Shown here: in pieces, positions 26,996 to 36,073 of the stretch
Layout: every line of letters starts with the position of its first letter
Position numbering within the stretch: position 1 is the stretch's first letter
From: Methylophilus sp. QUAN
Lineage (GTDB): Bacteria; Pseudomonadota; Gammaproteobacteria; Burkholderiales; Methylophilaceae
NCBI RefSeq assembly: GCF_015354445.1
Contig: NZ_JADKYT010000001.1
Coordinates: 248,001 to 312,000, forward strand
Direction: 5' to 3'
Length of the DNA: 64,000 nucleotides
Position numbers and translations under genes: made by a program
The notes under the pieces: model-generated
Databases searched by the model: none
What the model saw: only the letters and a program-made list of their open reading frames with translations
What the model was told of the DNA's origin: nothing

Positions 26996-28672
26996 ATGGC
27001 AAATCTGACTCCCTCCTTGTTGAGCCCCGTACAACGGGTATTAAAACTCGCCACCTTTGAAAAGCAGGATATTCTGCTGCTGGTTTACCTGACGCTTGCC
27101 TATGGGGTGTTGGGCATCGCGACGCCGGTGGCGGTGCAGACCATGGTCAATATCGTCACCATGGGCGGTGTGCTGCAGCCATTGTATGTGGTCGGCTTTA
27201 TCCTGTTTTGTCTGCTGGCTTTGTCGGGGGGCATTTACGCGATTGAGAGTTTCCTGGTTGAGCTGATTCAGCGCCGGGTATTTGTGCGGCATAGTTTGCT
27301 CATTGCGCAAAACACACAACAGATTCATGTCTCTGTTTATGACCAGCACAATCCAGTCGAGCTGGTAAACCGCTACTTTGATATCCAGACCGTGCAAAAG
27401 TCTGTGGCGACGCTGCTGACTGTTGGTCTGACCGCCTTGCTGCAAGGCCTGATCGGCAGCGTGGTATTGCTGTTTTACAGCTTGTATTTCGGCATCCTGG
27501 TGATCCTGATGCTGATCGTATTGTGGGCGGTCGTATTTCTGCTGGGCAAACAGGCAGAAACCACCGCACTCAAGGAGTCCAAGGCCAAGTACGATATGGC
27601 CGCCTGGCTGGAAAACATTGCACGTAATAAATGGTTATCCAAATTTTATGGTGCCAAGCAACGCACCACAACCAATACCGAGGTGCTGGCGCAGGACTAT
27701 CTGGATGCCAGAGTACAACATTTCCGCGTATTAATGACGCAGTTGATCGGCGCGGTGGGTATGTATGCGGTCATAGGTACCGGCATGCTGATTCTCGGCG
27801 GGACGCTGGTGATCAAGGGGCAGATTAACCTGGGCCAGTTTGTGGCGGCAGAGCTGATTATTTTTGGCGTATTGTCTGCTTTTGTGCGTTTTGTGACCAA
27901 GCTGGAGTATTTCTACGATTTACTGGCTGCGGTTGATAAATTGGGCGTGCTGGAAACGTTGCCAGTAGAGGCCGCAGGTGAGCATCAATCCAGCCTGGAG
28001 GGGTATCACCCGCTGAAAGTGGCCGGCTTGGGATTTAGCCATCATGGCCAGCCAACCTTGATGAGTCAGGTCAGTTTTGAATTGCAGCGTGGCCAGAGTC
28101 TGGCCATTCTGGGCGCATTGGGCAGTGGTAAAAGTACCCTGCTCGAATTACTGACCGGCCTCAGGCAACCGGTGCAAGGCTATGTCAGTTATAGTGGCAT
28201 AGACCTGCGCCAATTGAACCTGGATCACCTGCGTGACCATATTGGTATTGCCAACAAGGTGGAGTGGCAGCACGGCTCGATTCTGGATAATCTGCGCCTG
28301 ACCCGCACGGAGATCCCTCTGGATACCATGGTTGATATATTGCAAATGCTGGGCTTGTGGGAGGATATCAGTCAGTTACCTAAGGGCATGGATACGATAT
28401 TGACTGATTATGGTGCACCCATGACCTATACCCAATTGCAACGCCTGATGCTGGCCAGGGCGATGATAGGGCGCCCGGAGTTGCTGATGATTGATGGCTT
28501 GCTGGATGGGCTCGGTCAGCAGGAGCTGGATCAGGTGCTGACCTTGCTTAAGCGTCACCAGTCAAATTGGATGTTGATTGTGACCACCCGTTTCCCCCAT
28601 ATTGCACAGCAATTCCAGCAGGTGATGACGCTGGATAGCCCGCGCGGCCAGGCGGGAGACCAGCATGCATAA
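26996..28672 (+). CDS. ABC-type exporter (membrane plus ATPase half-transporter) with degenerate ATPase site
   Basis: 558 residues: six-helix ABC exporter membrane domain (about 20-310), then a nucleotide-binding domain (about 335-550). No N-terminal C39 peptidase. Walker A is intact (GALGSGKST, near 372). The other catalytic motifs are not: the signature LSGGQ reads MTYTQ, the Walker B Asp is followed by Gly in place of the catalytic Glu (LLMIDGLLDG), the Q-loop glutamine is not at its usual place (IGIANKV), and the H-loop reads TTRFPH. ATP binding is likely, ordinary hydrolysis doubtful. Downstream HlyD and TolC genes, overlapping by 4-8 bases, show it belongs to a type I secretion-like complex. 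Confidence 0.85.
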   Translation: MANLTPSLLSPVQRVLKLATFEKQDILLLVYLTLAYGVLGIATPVAVQTMVNIVTMGGVLQPLYVVGFILFCLLALSGGIYAIESFLVELIQRRVFVRHSLLIAQNTQQIHVSVYDQHNPVELVNRYFDIQTVQKSVATLLTVGLTALLQGLIGSVVLLFYSLYFGILVILMLIVLWAVVFLLGKQAETTALKESKAKYDMAAWLENIARNKWLSKFYGAKQRTTTNTEVLAQDYLDARVQHFRVLMTQLIGAVGMYAVIGTGMLILGGTLVIKGQINLGQFVAAELIIFGVLSAFVRFVTKLEYFYDLLAAVDKLGVLETLPVEAAGEHQSSLEGYHPLKVAGLGFSHHGQPTLMSQVSFELQRGQSLAILGALGSGKSTLLELLTGLRQPVQGYVSYSGIDLRQLNLDHLRDHIGIANKVEWQHGSILDNLRLTRTEIPLDTMVDILQMLGLWEDISQLPKGMDTILTDYGAPMTYTQLQRLMLARAMIGRPELLMIDGLLDGLGQQELDQVLTLLKRHQSNWMLIVTTRFPHIAQQFQQVMTLDSPRGQAGDQHA

Positions 28673-29972
28673 TCAACTGCAGCAAACATTGATGGGCACG
28701 GTGCAAACGCCGCAGCGTTTGCGCGTCTGGATTAAACGACTGGCCTGGTTGCTGGTTGGTTTACCGACGATGTTCCTGTTTTTACCCTGGCAGCAAAACG
28801 TAACAGCCTTGGGTAAGGTGACCGCCTACTCGCCTTCTGAACGTGTGCAGACCATTGATGCGCCGGTGAGTGGCATGATTAATCGCTGGCATGTGCAAGA
28901 AGGCTCGCAGGTCAAAGAGGGCGATTTGCTACTGGAGATTGCCGATACTGACCCTAATTTTAAGCAGCGTCTTGAAGCACAGCGGGATAATTTGCAAAGC
29001 AAGCTGGGTGCGAAACAGGATGAGTTGCGTAATTACGAGTTACAAAAACAGAACCTGGCCGCTGCGCGCGATGCCAAGATTTCTGCGGCGCAATACAAAC
29101 TGGATGTGGCTAACCAGAAAATCCGCAGTAGTCAGGAGGCGGTGAATTCGGCACAGGCAACACTGGATGCTGCCAGCCAGCAAGTGCAGCGCCTGCAACG
29201 CCTGTTTGGCGATGGCCTGGTATCCAAGCGTGACCTGGAAGTCGCCGAGCGTGACCATATTATCGCCAGTCGCAGTCTCAACAGTGCGCAAGCGCAATGG
29301 CAGTCGGCTAAAGCGGAGGCCAGCTCTGCCGCGGCGGATATCCAGCAAACCCGTTCTGATACCCAGGCATACCTGGACTCGACGTCTGCGGTGATCAACA
29401 AAATCCGTGGCGAAACCGCAGACAGTGAAAATAGCCTGCACAACTCCGAGATCTCACTGGCGCGGCAAAATATGCAGCGTATTGTTGCCCCCAGGGATGG
29501 CACGATTTTCAGGCTGCCAGTGAATTCACAATCGCAAATCATCAAGCAGGGCGATCCCTTGCTGGTGATTGTGCCGCATACCTCTCAGCGTGCGGTCGAG
29601 TTATGGGTCGATGGCCGCGATGCGCCGTTAATCACTTCCCGCAGCAGTGTGCGATTGGAGTTTGAAGGCTGGCCTGCGATACAGGTGCCGGGTTGGGCAC
29701 AGGTTGGCGTCGGCACTTTTGAAGGCGAAATCTCCTTTGTCGACCCGACGGACAATGGCTCTGGCCATTTCCGTATCATGGTAGTGCATAAAGCCGGTAC
29801 GCCTGAGTGGCCGTCTGCCAGGTTTTTGCGCCAGGGCATCAGTGCCAAAGGCTGGGTGTTGCTTGAGCGTGTGACCATAGGCTACGAGTTGTGGCGCTTG
29901 CTGAATGGCTTCCCGCCACGCATCCCGCCAGAGCCTGTACCTTTGCAGCAGGCCGGAGGCAAAGCCGCATGA
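28665..29972 (+). CDS. HlyD-family membrane fusion protein of type I secretion-like system
   Basis: 435 residues. One membrane span at about 23-42, a first half lipoyl motif (IDAPVSGMINRWHVQEGSQVKEGD), a long coiled-coil hairpin at about 98-260 rich in Gln, Ala and Lys, the second lipoyl half (IVAPRDGTIFRLPVNSQSQIIKQGDPLLVIVP), then beta domains to the end. It should link the inner-membrane ABC protein to the outer-membrane channel. It overlaps the ABC gene by eight bases and the channel gene by four. No substrate gene (such as an RTX protein) is visible nearby. Confidence 0.87.
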   Translation: MHNQLQQTLMGTVQTPQRLRVWIKRLAWLLVGLPTMFLFLPWQQNVTALGKVTAYSPSERVQTIDAPVSGMINRWHVQEGSQVKEGDLLLEIADTDPNFKQRLEAQRDNLQSKLGAKQDELRNYELQKQNLAAARDAKISAAQYKLDVANQKIRSSQEAVNSAQATLDAASQQVQRLQRLFGDGLVSKRDLEVAERDHIIASRSLNSAQAQWQSAKAEASSAAADIQQTRSDTQAYLDSTSAVINKIRGETADSENSLHNSEISLARQNMQRIVAPRDGTIFRLPVNSQSQIIKQGDPLLVIVPHTSQRAVELWVDGRDAPLITSRSSVRLEFEGWPAIQVPGWAQVGVGTFEGEISFVDPTDNGSGHFRIMVVHKAGTPEWPSARFLRQGISAKGWVLLERVTIGYELWRLLNGFPPRIPPEPVPLQQAGGKAA

Positions 29973-31690
29973 CGCGCTTGCTGGTCACCCTGTTAGCCCT
30001 TGCCTCGCCATGGGCGACGCTGTGGGCGGATGACGTCACGGATACGCGGGCGCGGCAACGCCTGGAAAAAACAGAGGGGCGTTCACTGGAAACCTATAGC
30101 CCGCAACCGGGCGTGCCGCTGCACGATGCGGTCAAGCAACAGCAGCAACGCAAATCGTCGGTGACGGTTGATTTAAAAAGTGCGTTAAAGCCGTTTGATA
30201 GCCCGGAAAGTGAAAGTATTGTGCCAATGGCGCAAGGCTCTCAAGTCAGCATTGCCGATATTCGCCAGCGCGCCCTGCAAAACAATTTGCAAATCAAAGT
30301 GGCAAAAATGGACCCTGAGCTGGCGAGGCAATCGCTACGAGAAGAGCAGGCCAAGTTTGACCAGGTGATTTTTGCCTATGCCAAATATGCCGAAAAAGAC
30401 ACGCCCGCCATGTCTGGGGATAAAATCATTATCAAGTCAGACAATGCTTTGCTGAATGGCGAGCTGGCCAAGCTCAACCTGGATGCGCAGAAAAAGGAAT
30501 TCTGGGATGTGGAGGCGGGGGTCAAAGTACCTTTGCGTACCGGCGGCACGGTGACTTTAAGTGCACCGTTGGAAAACCGGCAAAGCCTGGGCAAGTTTGC
30601 CAGCGACCAGTACCGCAGTGCCTTGCGTTTCTCGTTTAGCCAGCCTTTGTTGCGTAATGCTGGCACGCAGGTCAATGAAGCCAGCATCCGTGTTGCCGAG
30701 CTGGACCGTGACAGCGTACAACTGAAAACGCGATTGCAGACGATACGCATTGTGGCAACCGTAGATAAGGCCTACTGGGAGCTTTACGAGGCGTGGGCGG
30801 CACTGGATGTACGCAAGAATCAGTATGAATATGCCAGCCAGAACCTGGCCATGGTCAAGCGCCGGGTGCAAGAAGGCTTGACCGCGGCGGTTGAAGTGAA
30901 CCGGGCGCAAATTGGTGTCGCTGACCGTATGGAAGCGCTGATTGTGGCTGAAACCAATCTCAAGCTGGCACAACGGCAATTACAGTTTTTGCTTAATGAT
31001 TTGCCTGACGATCAGGCAGGACAGTCACCCTGGGTGCCGATGACAGCACCTAACCTGGTTAGGTTTGAATTTGACCGCGCGCACTTGATCCGCGATACGC
31101 TGGATAGCCGTATTGAGTTGCTAGACCAAGAGTTGAAGTTAAGTGCTGATCTGGTGCAGATTGATTACCTGCAAAACCAGACCTTGCCATTGTTTACCCT
31201 GGATTATCAATATGGTGCCCTGTCAGGTTCTGGCGAGCGGTTTGGTGATATTGGCCAGGACTTATTTGATGGCCGCTATCGTGACTGGTCGGTGGGCTTG
31301 AAGTTTGAAATGCCAGTGAGTAACGAGGCCCGCAAAGCCAAGCTGGACCGGGCCGTGGCACAACGCATGCAACGCCTGACGACCAAAACGCTGCAAACAT
31401 TAACCGTGAAACGCGAGATTCATGACGCGCTGGATAAAGTCGAGCAAAACTGGCAGCGCATTATTGCGGCGCGCCAGCAGGTACTGGTCGCCGGGATTAA
31501 TTACGAGGCTGAACTCAAACAGTTTAATGAAGGCTTGCGCACCATGACCGAGGTGCTGGAAACGCTGACGCGTTTAGGCGAGGCACAACTGAAAGAAATC
31601 CGCGCGATCAGTGATTATCAAGTCTCTTTGGTCGATATGGCCTATGCTACCGGCACTGTGCTTGGGCACGGCCAGATCAGCTTGCAGTAA
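29969..31690 (+). CDS. TolC-family outer-membrane channel of type I secretion-like system
   Basis: 573 residues from the ATG at 29969, which overlaps the HlyD stop (ATGA) and follows GGAGG. Signal peptide at about 1-20. About 90 residues with no TolC similarity (polar, RARQRLEKTEGRS, KQQQQRKSS) precede the outer membrane efflux domain that starts at VSIADIRQRALQNNLQIKVAKMD. Two helical OEP repeats follow, separated by the strand segment GLKFEMPVSNEARKAKLDRA. It would form the exit channel for the ABC/HlyD pair. It is convergent with the next gene with a three-base gap. Confidence 0.87.
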   Translation: MTRLLVTLLALASPWATLWADDVTDTRARQRLEKTEGRSLETYSPQPGVPLHDAVKQQQQRKSSVTVDLKSALKPFDSPESESIVPMAQGSQVSIADIRQRALQNNLQIKVAKMDPELARQSLREEQAKFDQVIFAYAKYAEKDTPAMSGDKIIIKSDNALLNGELAKLNLDAQKKEFWDVEAGVKVPLRTGGTVTLSAPLENRQSLGKFASDQYRSALRFSFSQPLLRNAGTQVNEASIRVAELDRDSVQLKTRLQTIRIVATVDKAYWELYEAWAALDVRKNQYEYASQNLAMVKRRVQEGLTAAVEVNRAQIGVADRMEALIVAETNLKLAQRQLQFLLNDLPDDQAGQSPWVPMTAPNLVRFEFDRAHLIRDTLDSRIELLDQELKLSADLVQIDYLQNQTLPLFTLDYQYGALSGSGERFGDIGQDLFDGRYRDWSVGLKFEMPVSNEARKAKLDRAVAQRMQRLTTKTLQTLTVKREIHDALDKVEQNWQRIIAARQQVLVAGINYEAELKQFNEGLRTMTEVLETLTRLGEAQLKEIRAISDYQVSLVDMAYATGTVLGHGQISLQ

Positions 31691-31693
31691 AGC

Positions 31694-32335
31694 TTATTCA
31701 CTGGCGGTTTTACCTGGGGATAGAGCTTCGGTCAGTTGCAGCAGGTTCATGCGATGTATGCCAGCCTTTTCGCCATTTTTACGCGGTGAGGTGCGGATAT
31801 CATCGGTTTCAAACACACTGATGCGTTGCGTACCAAAACGCGTCTCCACCAGTAACACCGGCACCCGTTTGCGTACCAGGTCATGCTTTTGCTTGCCAGG
31901 GCGGTCAGACATGCGGAATTGCTGTTCATCCAGCCGGTAAGGCACGTTCTGGTTGAGCAGGTAAATCTCCAGTTCTTTACCACTTTCAGCAAATACATGA
32001 ATGTCGGTGTCTGCGTAAGGGCCAGCCGTGCCCTCCATCACCGAACCAATCAGGTGTGGGTTAAACTTTTTGAGTAACTGCATGGTGTGCAAGGCGGCTT
32101 GCCTTAACTCCAGCAGGTGCGCTGCATCATTTTCATCAGCGTATAAGGCGTGATACTCGCGCAACGCTGAGTCAATTTCGGCATTGGTCGGCAGCGGGGC
32201 ATCCTGTTGTATGCCCATGAGCTTGACCGCCTTACGCTTGGCGCGGCCATAGTCACTGATGCCTTCCTCAAACATCAGGCGTGCGGCGGACTGTGCTATT
32301 TCTTGCCTTAGATCACTTGAAAAGTCGTCAAACAT
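31694..32335 (-). CDS. Putative nucleotidyltransferase-fold protein
   Basis: 213 residues, cytoplasmic. The only recognisable motif is of the nucleotidyltransferase superfamily: GSVMEGTAGPYADTDIHVFAE (about residues 96-116), i.e. G-S followed by D-x-D, the metal-binding pair. The N-terminal 90 residues are helical and charged. Specificity is unknown; such domains may add nucleotides to RNA, proteins or small molecules. No antitoxin or partner gene is adjacent, so a MNT/HEPN pair is not supported. It lies between the secretion operon and mrcA, 28 bases downstream of mrcA. Confidence 0.6.
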   Translation of the reverse strand: MFDDFSSDLRQEIAQSAARLMFEEGISDYGRAKRKAVKLMGIQQDAPLPTNAEIDSALREYHALYADENDAAHLLELRQAALHTMQLLKKFNPHLIGSVMEGTAGPYADTDIHVFAESGKELEIYLLNQNVPYRLDEQQFRMSDRPGKQKHDLVRKRVPVLLVETRFGTQRISVFETDDIRTSPRKNGEKAGIHRMNLLQLTEALSPGKTASE

Positions 32336-32363
32336 CGCATCAGGCTTTAAGTTGAATTCGTTT

Positions 32364-34805
32364 CTAATTAGGGCTGAGTAACTTTGCTGCCGGGTTTACC
32401 TGCAGCTTTTTGTCCTCATTGTTGCCACCGCTATGATCGCCAATCAGACGCTCCAGAAAAGATGGTTCGTTGTCCTCTGGCGCATGCTCTGCCTCTGGGT
32501 CAAATAAGCCTGGCAGGTTTTCCGGTTGTGATTGCGGCAAATGTTCTTCGTAAAAGTATTCATAAATGCCAGGGTCATCTTCACCGACTTGCGTGCCAGT
32601 GTAAGCATCCACTTTCAGTTGCAATACGCCATCAGGCACTTTGTACTGGTAGATCGGCAAGCCGGTCAGGGTTTGCTGCATATAGTTGATCCAGATTGGT
32701 AATGCGGCACGGCCGCCAGTCTCACCACGCCCCAGGTTGTGCGGATTGTCATAACCGACCCAGGCCACGGCGACCTCTTTCGGATGGTAACCCGCAAACC
32801 AGGCATCAAACTGGTCATTGGTGGTGCCAGTTTTACCGGCAATGTCAGGGCGACGCAATGACAGCGCGGCCCTGGCAGTGCCGTCACGGACCACGTCTTG
32901 CAACATGGTGGTGATGATAAAGGCGTTACGCTGGTCGATCACACGTTGTTGCGACACATGTTTGCCAGCCTGTACTGCTTGAATGACTTTGCCGCGGCTG
33001 TCGATAATCTTTTCAATCAGGTAAGGATGCACCTGGTAACCGCTGTTGGCAAAAGTGGCATAGGCAGCCGCCATTTGCCAGACCGAGGAAGAGCCCGCGC
33101 CTAAGGCGGTCGACAGGTAAGCCGGATGATCTTTGGGGTCAAAGCCGAATCTGCGCAGGTAGTCTTGGGCATAGCGGGCACCAATGGCATTCATCAGGCG
33201 GATGGAAATGGTGTTTTTTGACTGTGCCAGGGCTTCGCGCAAGCGCATCGGGCCTGCGTATTTCTCATCGTAGTTACGCGGCTCCCAGCTGCTATTGCTA
33301 CCGGTTTCGGTAGAGGTGAAGCTGATAGGCGCATCTTCAAATACGCTGGCCGGACTATAGCCTTTTTCGAGTGCCGCCGAGTAGATAAATGGCTTGAAGC
33401 TGGAGCCAGGCTGGCGGCGGCCTTGCGTCACATGGTTGTATTTGTTGCGCTGGAAGCTGAAACCGCCAATGAGGGCCTGTACCTGCCCGGTTTCAGGGTT
33501 GAGTGCCATAAATCCGCTTTCCACCTCGGGTAATTGCACCACTGACCAGCTGTCATTTTGCTGATAAACACGGATCACCGCGCCAGGCACCAGCGACAAT
33601 GGCGTGCGTTTGGCGGGTGGCATATGGTTTTTCACCAGCAAAATGGCTTTGTCCTGCAATTTGAGCACTGTGCCACGGTTAGTGACCAAAGTGAGCAGGT
33701 TGGGCTCAACCTTGGTGACCAAGGCGGGCACAAACTGGTTATAAGTGACAAAATCCCGCAATAGTTCGCTGGCACCGCTGGCGGTCAGTTTGCCGGTTGG
33801 CAGGGAAATGACCTGCTCTGCACCACGGAATCCATGGCGCAATTCAAAATTGATAATGCCCTGGATCACGGCGGTGTTCGCCGCTGCCTGGTGCTTGTTA
33901 TTGATGGTGGTGTAAACACGCAGGCCGCTGGTATAGGCCTTCTCGCCATAACGTTTATAAAGGGTCGCCCGCACAATCTCAGCCACGTATTCCCCTCCCA
34001 GGGCTTGCACTTGTCGTCTCGACGACTGGAACTTGAGTGGCGTATTCATCGCCTGCTCGAATTCACGGTCGCTGATCATGCCGTAGCGGTGCATATCGCG
34101 TAGCACTTCATGCTGGCGCTTGATCGCGTAGTCGGGGTGAATATACGGGTCGTACTTGCTCGGTGCTTTCGGCAAGCCTGCCAGCAGGGCGGCCTCCGCC
34201 AGGTTGAGTTGCTTCAGGTCTTTGTCGTAATAGGTTTTGGACGCCGTGGCAAAGCCATACGCGCGCTCACCAAGGTAGATCTGGTTCAGGTAAAGCTCAA
34301 GAATTTTGTCTTTGCTGATGGCGTTTTCAATCTTGATTGCCAGCATGGCCTCTTTGATCTTGGTCCAGATATTACGCGGTGTATCCGGGCTGCTGAAGAA
34401 GTTCTTTGCCACCTGCATGGTGATGGTGCTGGCGCCTTCATGGCCGCGGCCGGTCAGGTTGTTGCGGATGGCGCGCAAGATACCGGTGGTATCAATACCG
34501 TTGTGCTGGTAAAAACGACGGTCTTCAATGGCCAAGATCGCGTCTTTCATGACCTTGGGAGTTTGCTCAATCGGCACAAAGGCGCGGCGTTCCTGGCCAA
34601 ACTCGGCAATCAGGCCACCTTCGGCATCGTAAATGCGCAACGGTAATTTCGGATGGTAATCCGTGAGGGCATCCAGTGAAGGCAGTGACGGATAGAGGAT
34701 GCTGATCATCAGCACCAGCAGGGCGGCGACGATCAAGCTGCCGGTAATGGAAAGAAAAAGAAGGGACTGCAACCAGTTTCTTGAGTTCATGCGTCTTGCT
34801 GCCAT
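32364..34805 (-). CDS. mrcA: Penicillin-binding protein 1A (bifunctional peptidoglycan synthase)
   Basis: About 813 residues. An N-terminal membrane span at about 14-36 is followed by a GT51 glycosyltransferase domain with EDRRFYQHNGID (catalytic Glu) and GASTITMQVAKNFF, an OB-like linker domain, and a transpeptidase domain with GSSFKPF (the catalytic Ser-x-x-Lys), SKN and KTGTTND. It polymerises and cross-links peptidoglycan in the periplasm. The start is uncertain: ATG at 34805 or 34790; neither has a strong ribosome binding site and the longest frame needs a TTG. It is divergent from pilM, the classic proteobacterial arrangement. Confidence 0.94.
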   Translation of the reverse strand: MAARRMNSRNWLQSLLFLSITGSLIVAALLVLMISILYPSLPSLDALTDYHPKLPLRIYDAEGGLIAEFGQERRAFVPIEQTPKVMKDAILAIEDRRFYQHNGIDTTGILRAIRNNLTGRGHEGASTITMQVAKNFFSSPDTPRNIWTKIKEAMLAIKIENAISKDKILELYLNQIYLGERAYGFATASKTYYDKDLKQLNLAEAALLAGLPKAPSKYDPYIHPDYAIKRQHEVLRDMHRYGMISDREFEQAMNTPLKFQSSRRQVQALGGEYVAEIVRATLYKRYGEKAYTSGLRVYTTINNKHQAAANTAVIQGIINFELRHGFRGAEQVISLPTGKLTASGASELLRDFVTYNQFVPALVTKVEPNLLTLVTNRGTVLKLQDKAILLVKNHMPPAKRTPLSLVPGAVIRVYQQNDSWSVVQLPEVESGFMALNPETGQVQALIGGFSFQRNKYNHVTQGRRQPGSSFKPFIYSAALEKGYSPASVFEDAPISFTSTETGSNSSWEPRNYDEKYAGPMRLREALAQSKNTISIRLMNAIGARYAQDYLRRFGFDPKDHPAYLSTALGAGSSSVWQMAAAYATFANSGYQVHPYLIEKIIDSRGKVIQAVQAGKHVSQQRVIDQRNAFIITTMLQDVVRDGTARAALSLRRPDIAGKTGTTNDQFDAWFAGYHPKEVAVAWVGYDNPHNLGRGETGGRAALPIWINYMQQTLTGLPIYQYKVPDGVLQLKVDAYTGTQVGEDDPGIYEYFYEEHLPQSQPENLPGLFDPEAEHAPEDNEPSFLERLIGDHSGGNNEDKKLQVNPAAKLLSPN

Positions 34806-34941
34806 CGTGAGAATTACCCATGAATTGTAATCTTTTTTTGCCAATTCAATGGCAGTTAATTATGGAATCATGTAAATAATCAGCATTCTTCTGGCTACCA
34901 TGAAGGCCGGGAATTTGCTTGTCGCCATGAAATGGTGTGAG

Positions 34942-34958
34942 TTGGCATGGTTGATGCA
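34942..34958 (+). promoter_or_regulatory. Sigma54-like promoter upstream of pilM
   Basis: TTGGCATG-GTTG-ATGCA resembles the -24/-12 consensus with GG (34944-34945) and GC (34956-34957) ten bases apart; two positions differ from TTGGCACG-N4-TTGCA. Predicted start near 34969, 31 bases before the pilM start. This would put the pilMNOPQ operon under RpoN control. Confidence is lower than for torF because of the mismatches. Confidence 0.5.
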
Positions 34959-34999
34959 TAAGCCAACGAGCATCCAAATATTAAAAAAGGGCAATACAG

Positions 35000-36073
35000 T
35001 TGAGTCTGGGCTTTTTACAACGCAAAAAAACCAGTTTTATTGGTGTAGATGTCAGCGCAACCGCCATCAAAATGGTGGAACTGAGCGCCGTGGGCAAACA
35101 ACAATTCCGACTGGATGGCTACGCCAATGTGACCCTGCCTAAAGGGGTCATCAGTGATGGCAATATTAACGATTTAGCGCTGGTGGCTGACACCATGCGC
35201 TCAGCTTGGCGTTTACTCGGGTCGCGCGCGCGACAGGTGGTGCTGGCATTGCCAACTGCTGCGGTGATTTCCAAACGTGTGATCATGCCAGCTGGCATGC
35301 GTGACGAAGACCTGGAGTTGCAGGTGGAGTCAGAAGCCAATCAGTATATTCCTTTCCCGCTTGAAGAAATGAACCTCGATTTTCAGGTGCTGGGTCCTAT
35401 GGGCAAAAGCACAGATGAAGTTGAAGTGTTGATTGTGGCGGCCAAGAAAGAAAAAATTGATGACCGGGTTGCCGTGGCAGAGGAAGCTGGTCTGAAGGTG
35501 AGCATTATGGACGTGGATGCTTATGCCACCGAAACTGCCTATCGTCAGATTCTCAAACAGTTGCCGCAACACAGCAAAAAGACCGTCACCATGATTCTGG
35601 ATATCGGTGCGCATGTGACACATGTCAATGTCATGGTCGGTACACAGTCGATTTATGCACGGGAACAGGCCTTTGGTGGCGCCATGCTGTCGCAAGAGAT
35701 ACAGCGCCGCTTTGGCCTGTCGCCTGAAGAGAGTGAAATCGCCAAGCGTCAGGGCGGTTTGCCTGAGTCTTATGAGGCGGAGGTATTGCAACCTTTCCTG
35801 CAAAACCTGGCGGGTGAGGCGGCGCGTGCCGTCTCCTTTTTCACCAACTCTACCCAATATAACAAGGTCGACCATGTGTTGCTGGCCGGTGGCGTTTCAG
35901 CGACCGAAGGCCTGGCGCCATTGATAGAGCAGAAAACCGGTGTGCATACGCTGGTGGCCAATGCTTTCAAGGGGATGGCGCTGGCAAACAAGATCAAGTC
36001 TTCACAGCTTGAAACAGATGCGCCAGCACTGATGATTGCCTGTGGCCTCGCCCTGCGGGGAGTGGACGCATGA
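35000..36073 (+). CDS. pilM: Type IV pilus assembly protein PilM
   Basis: 357-residue actin-like cytoplasmic ATPase of the pilus inner-membrane platform. Family motifs: IGVDVSATAIKMVELS at the N-terminus (phosphate-1 loop), ILDIGAHVTHVNVM (phosphate-2), and VLLAGGVSATEGL (adenosine site). It starts with TTG at 35000, about ten bases after AAGG; no upstream ATG fits. It binds the N-terminal tail of PilN, whose gene overlaps it by four bases. Confidence 0.95.
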   Translation: MSLGFLQRKKTSFIGVDVSATAIKMVELSAVGKQQFRLDGYANVTLPKGVISDGNINDLALVADTMRSAWRLLGSRARQVVLALPTAAVISKRVIMPAGMRDEDLELQVESEANQYIPFPLEEMNLDFQVLGPMGKSTDEVEVLIVAAKKEKIDDRVAVAEEAGLKVSIMDVDAYATETAYRQILKQLPQHSKKTVTMILDIGAHVTHVNVMVGTQSIYAREQAFGGAMLSQEIQRRFGLSPEESEIAKRQGGLPESYEAEVLQPFLQNLAGEAARAVSFFTNSTQYNKVDHVLLAGGVSATEGLAPLIEQKTGVHTLVANAFKGMALANKIKSSQLETDAPALMIACGLALRGVDA

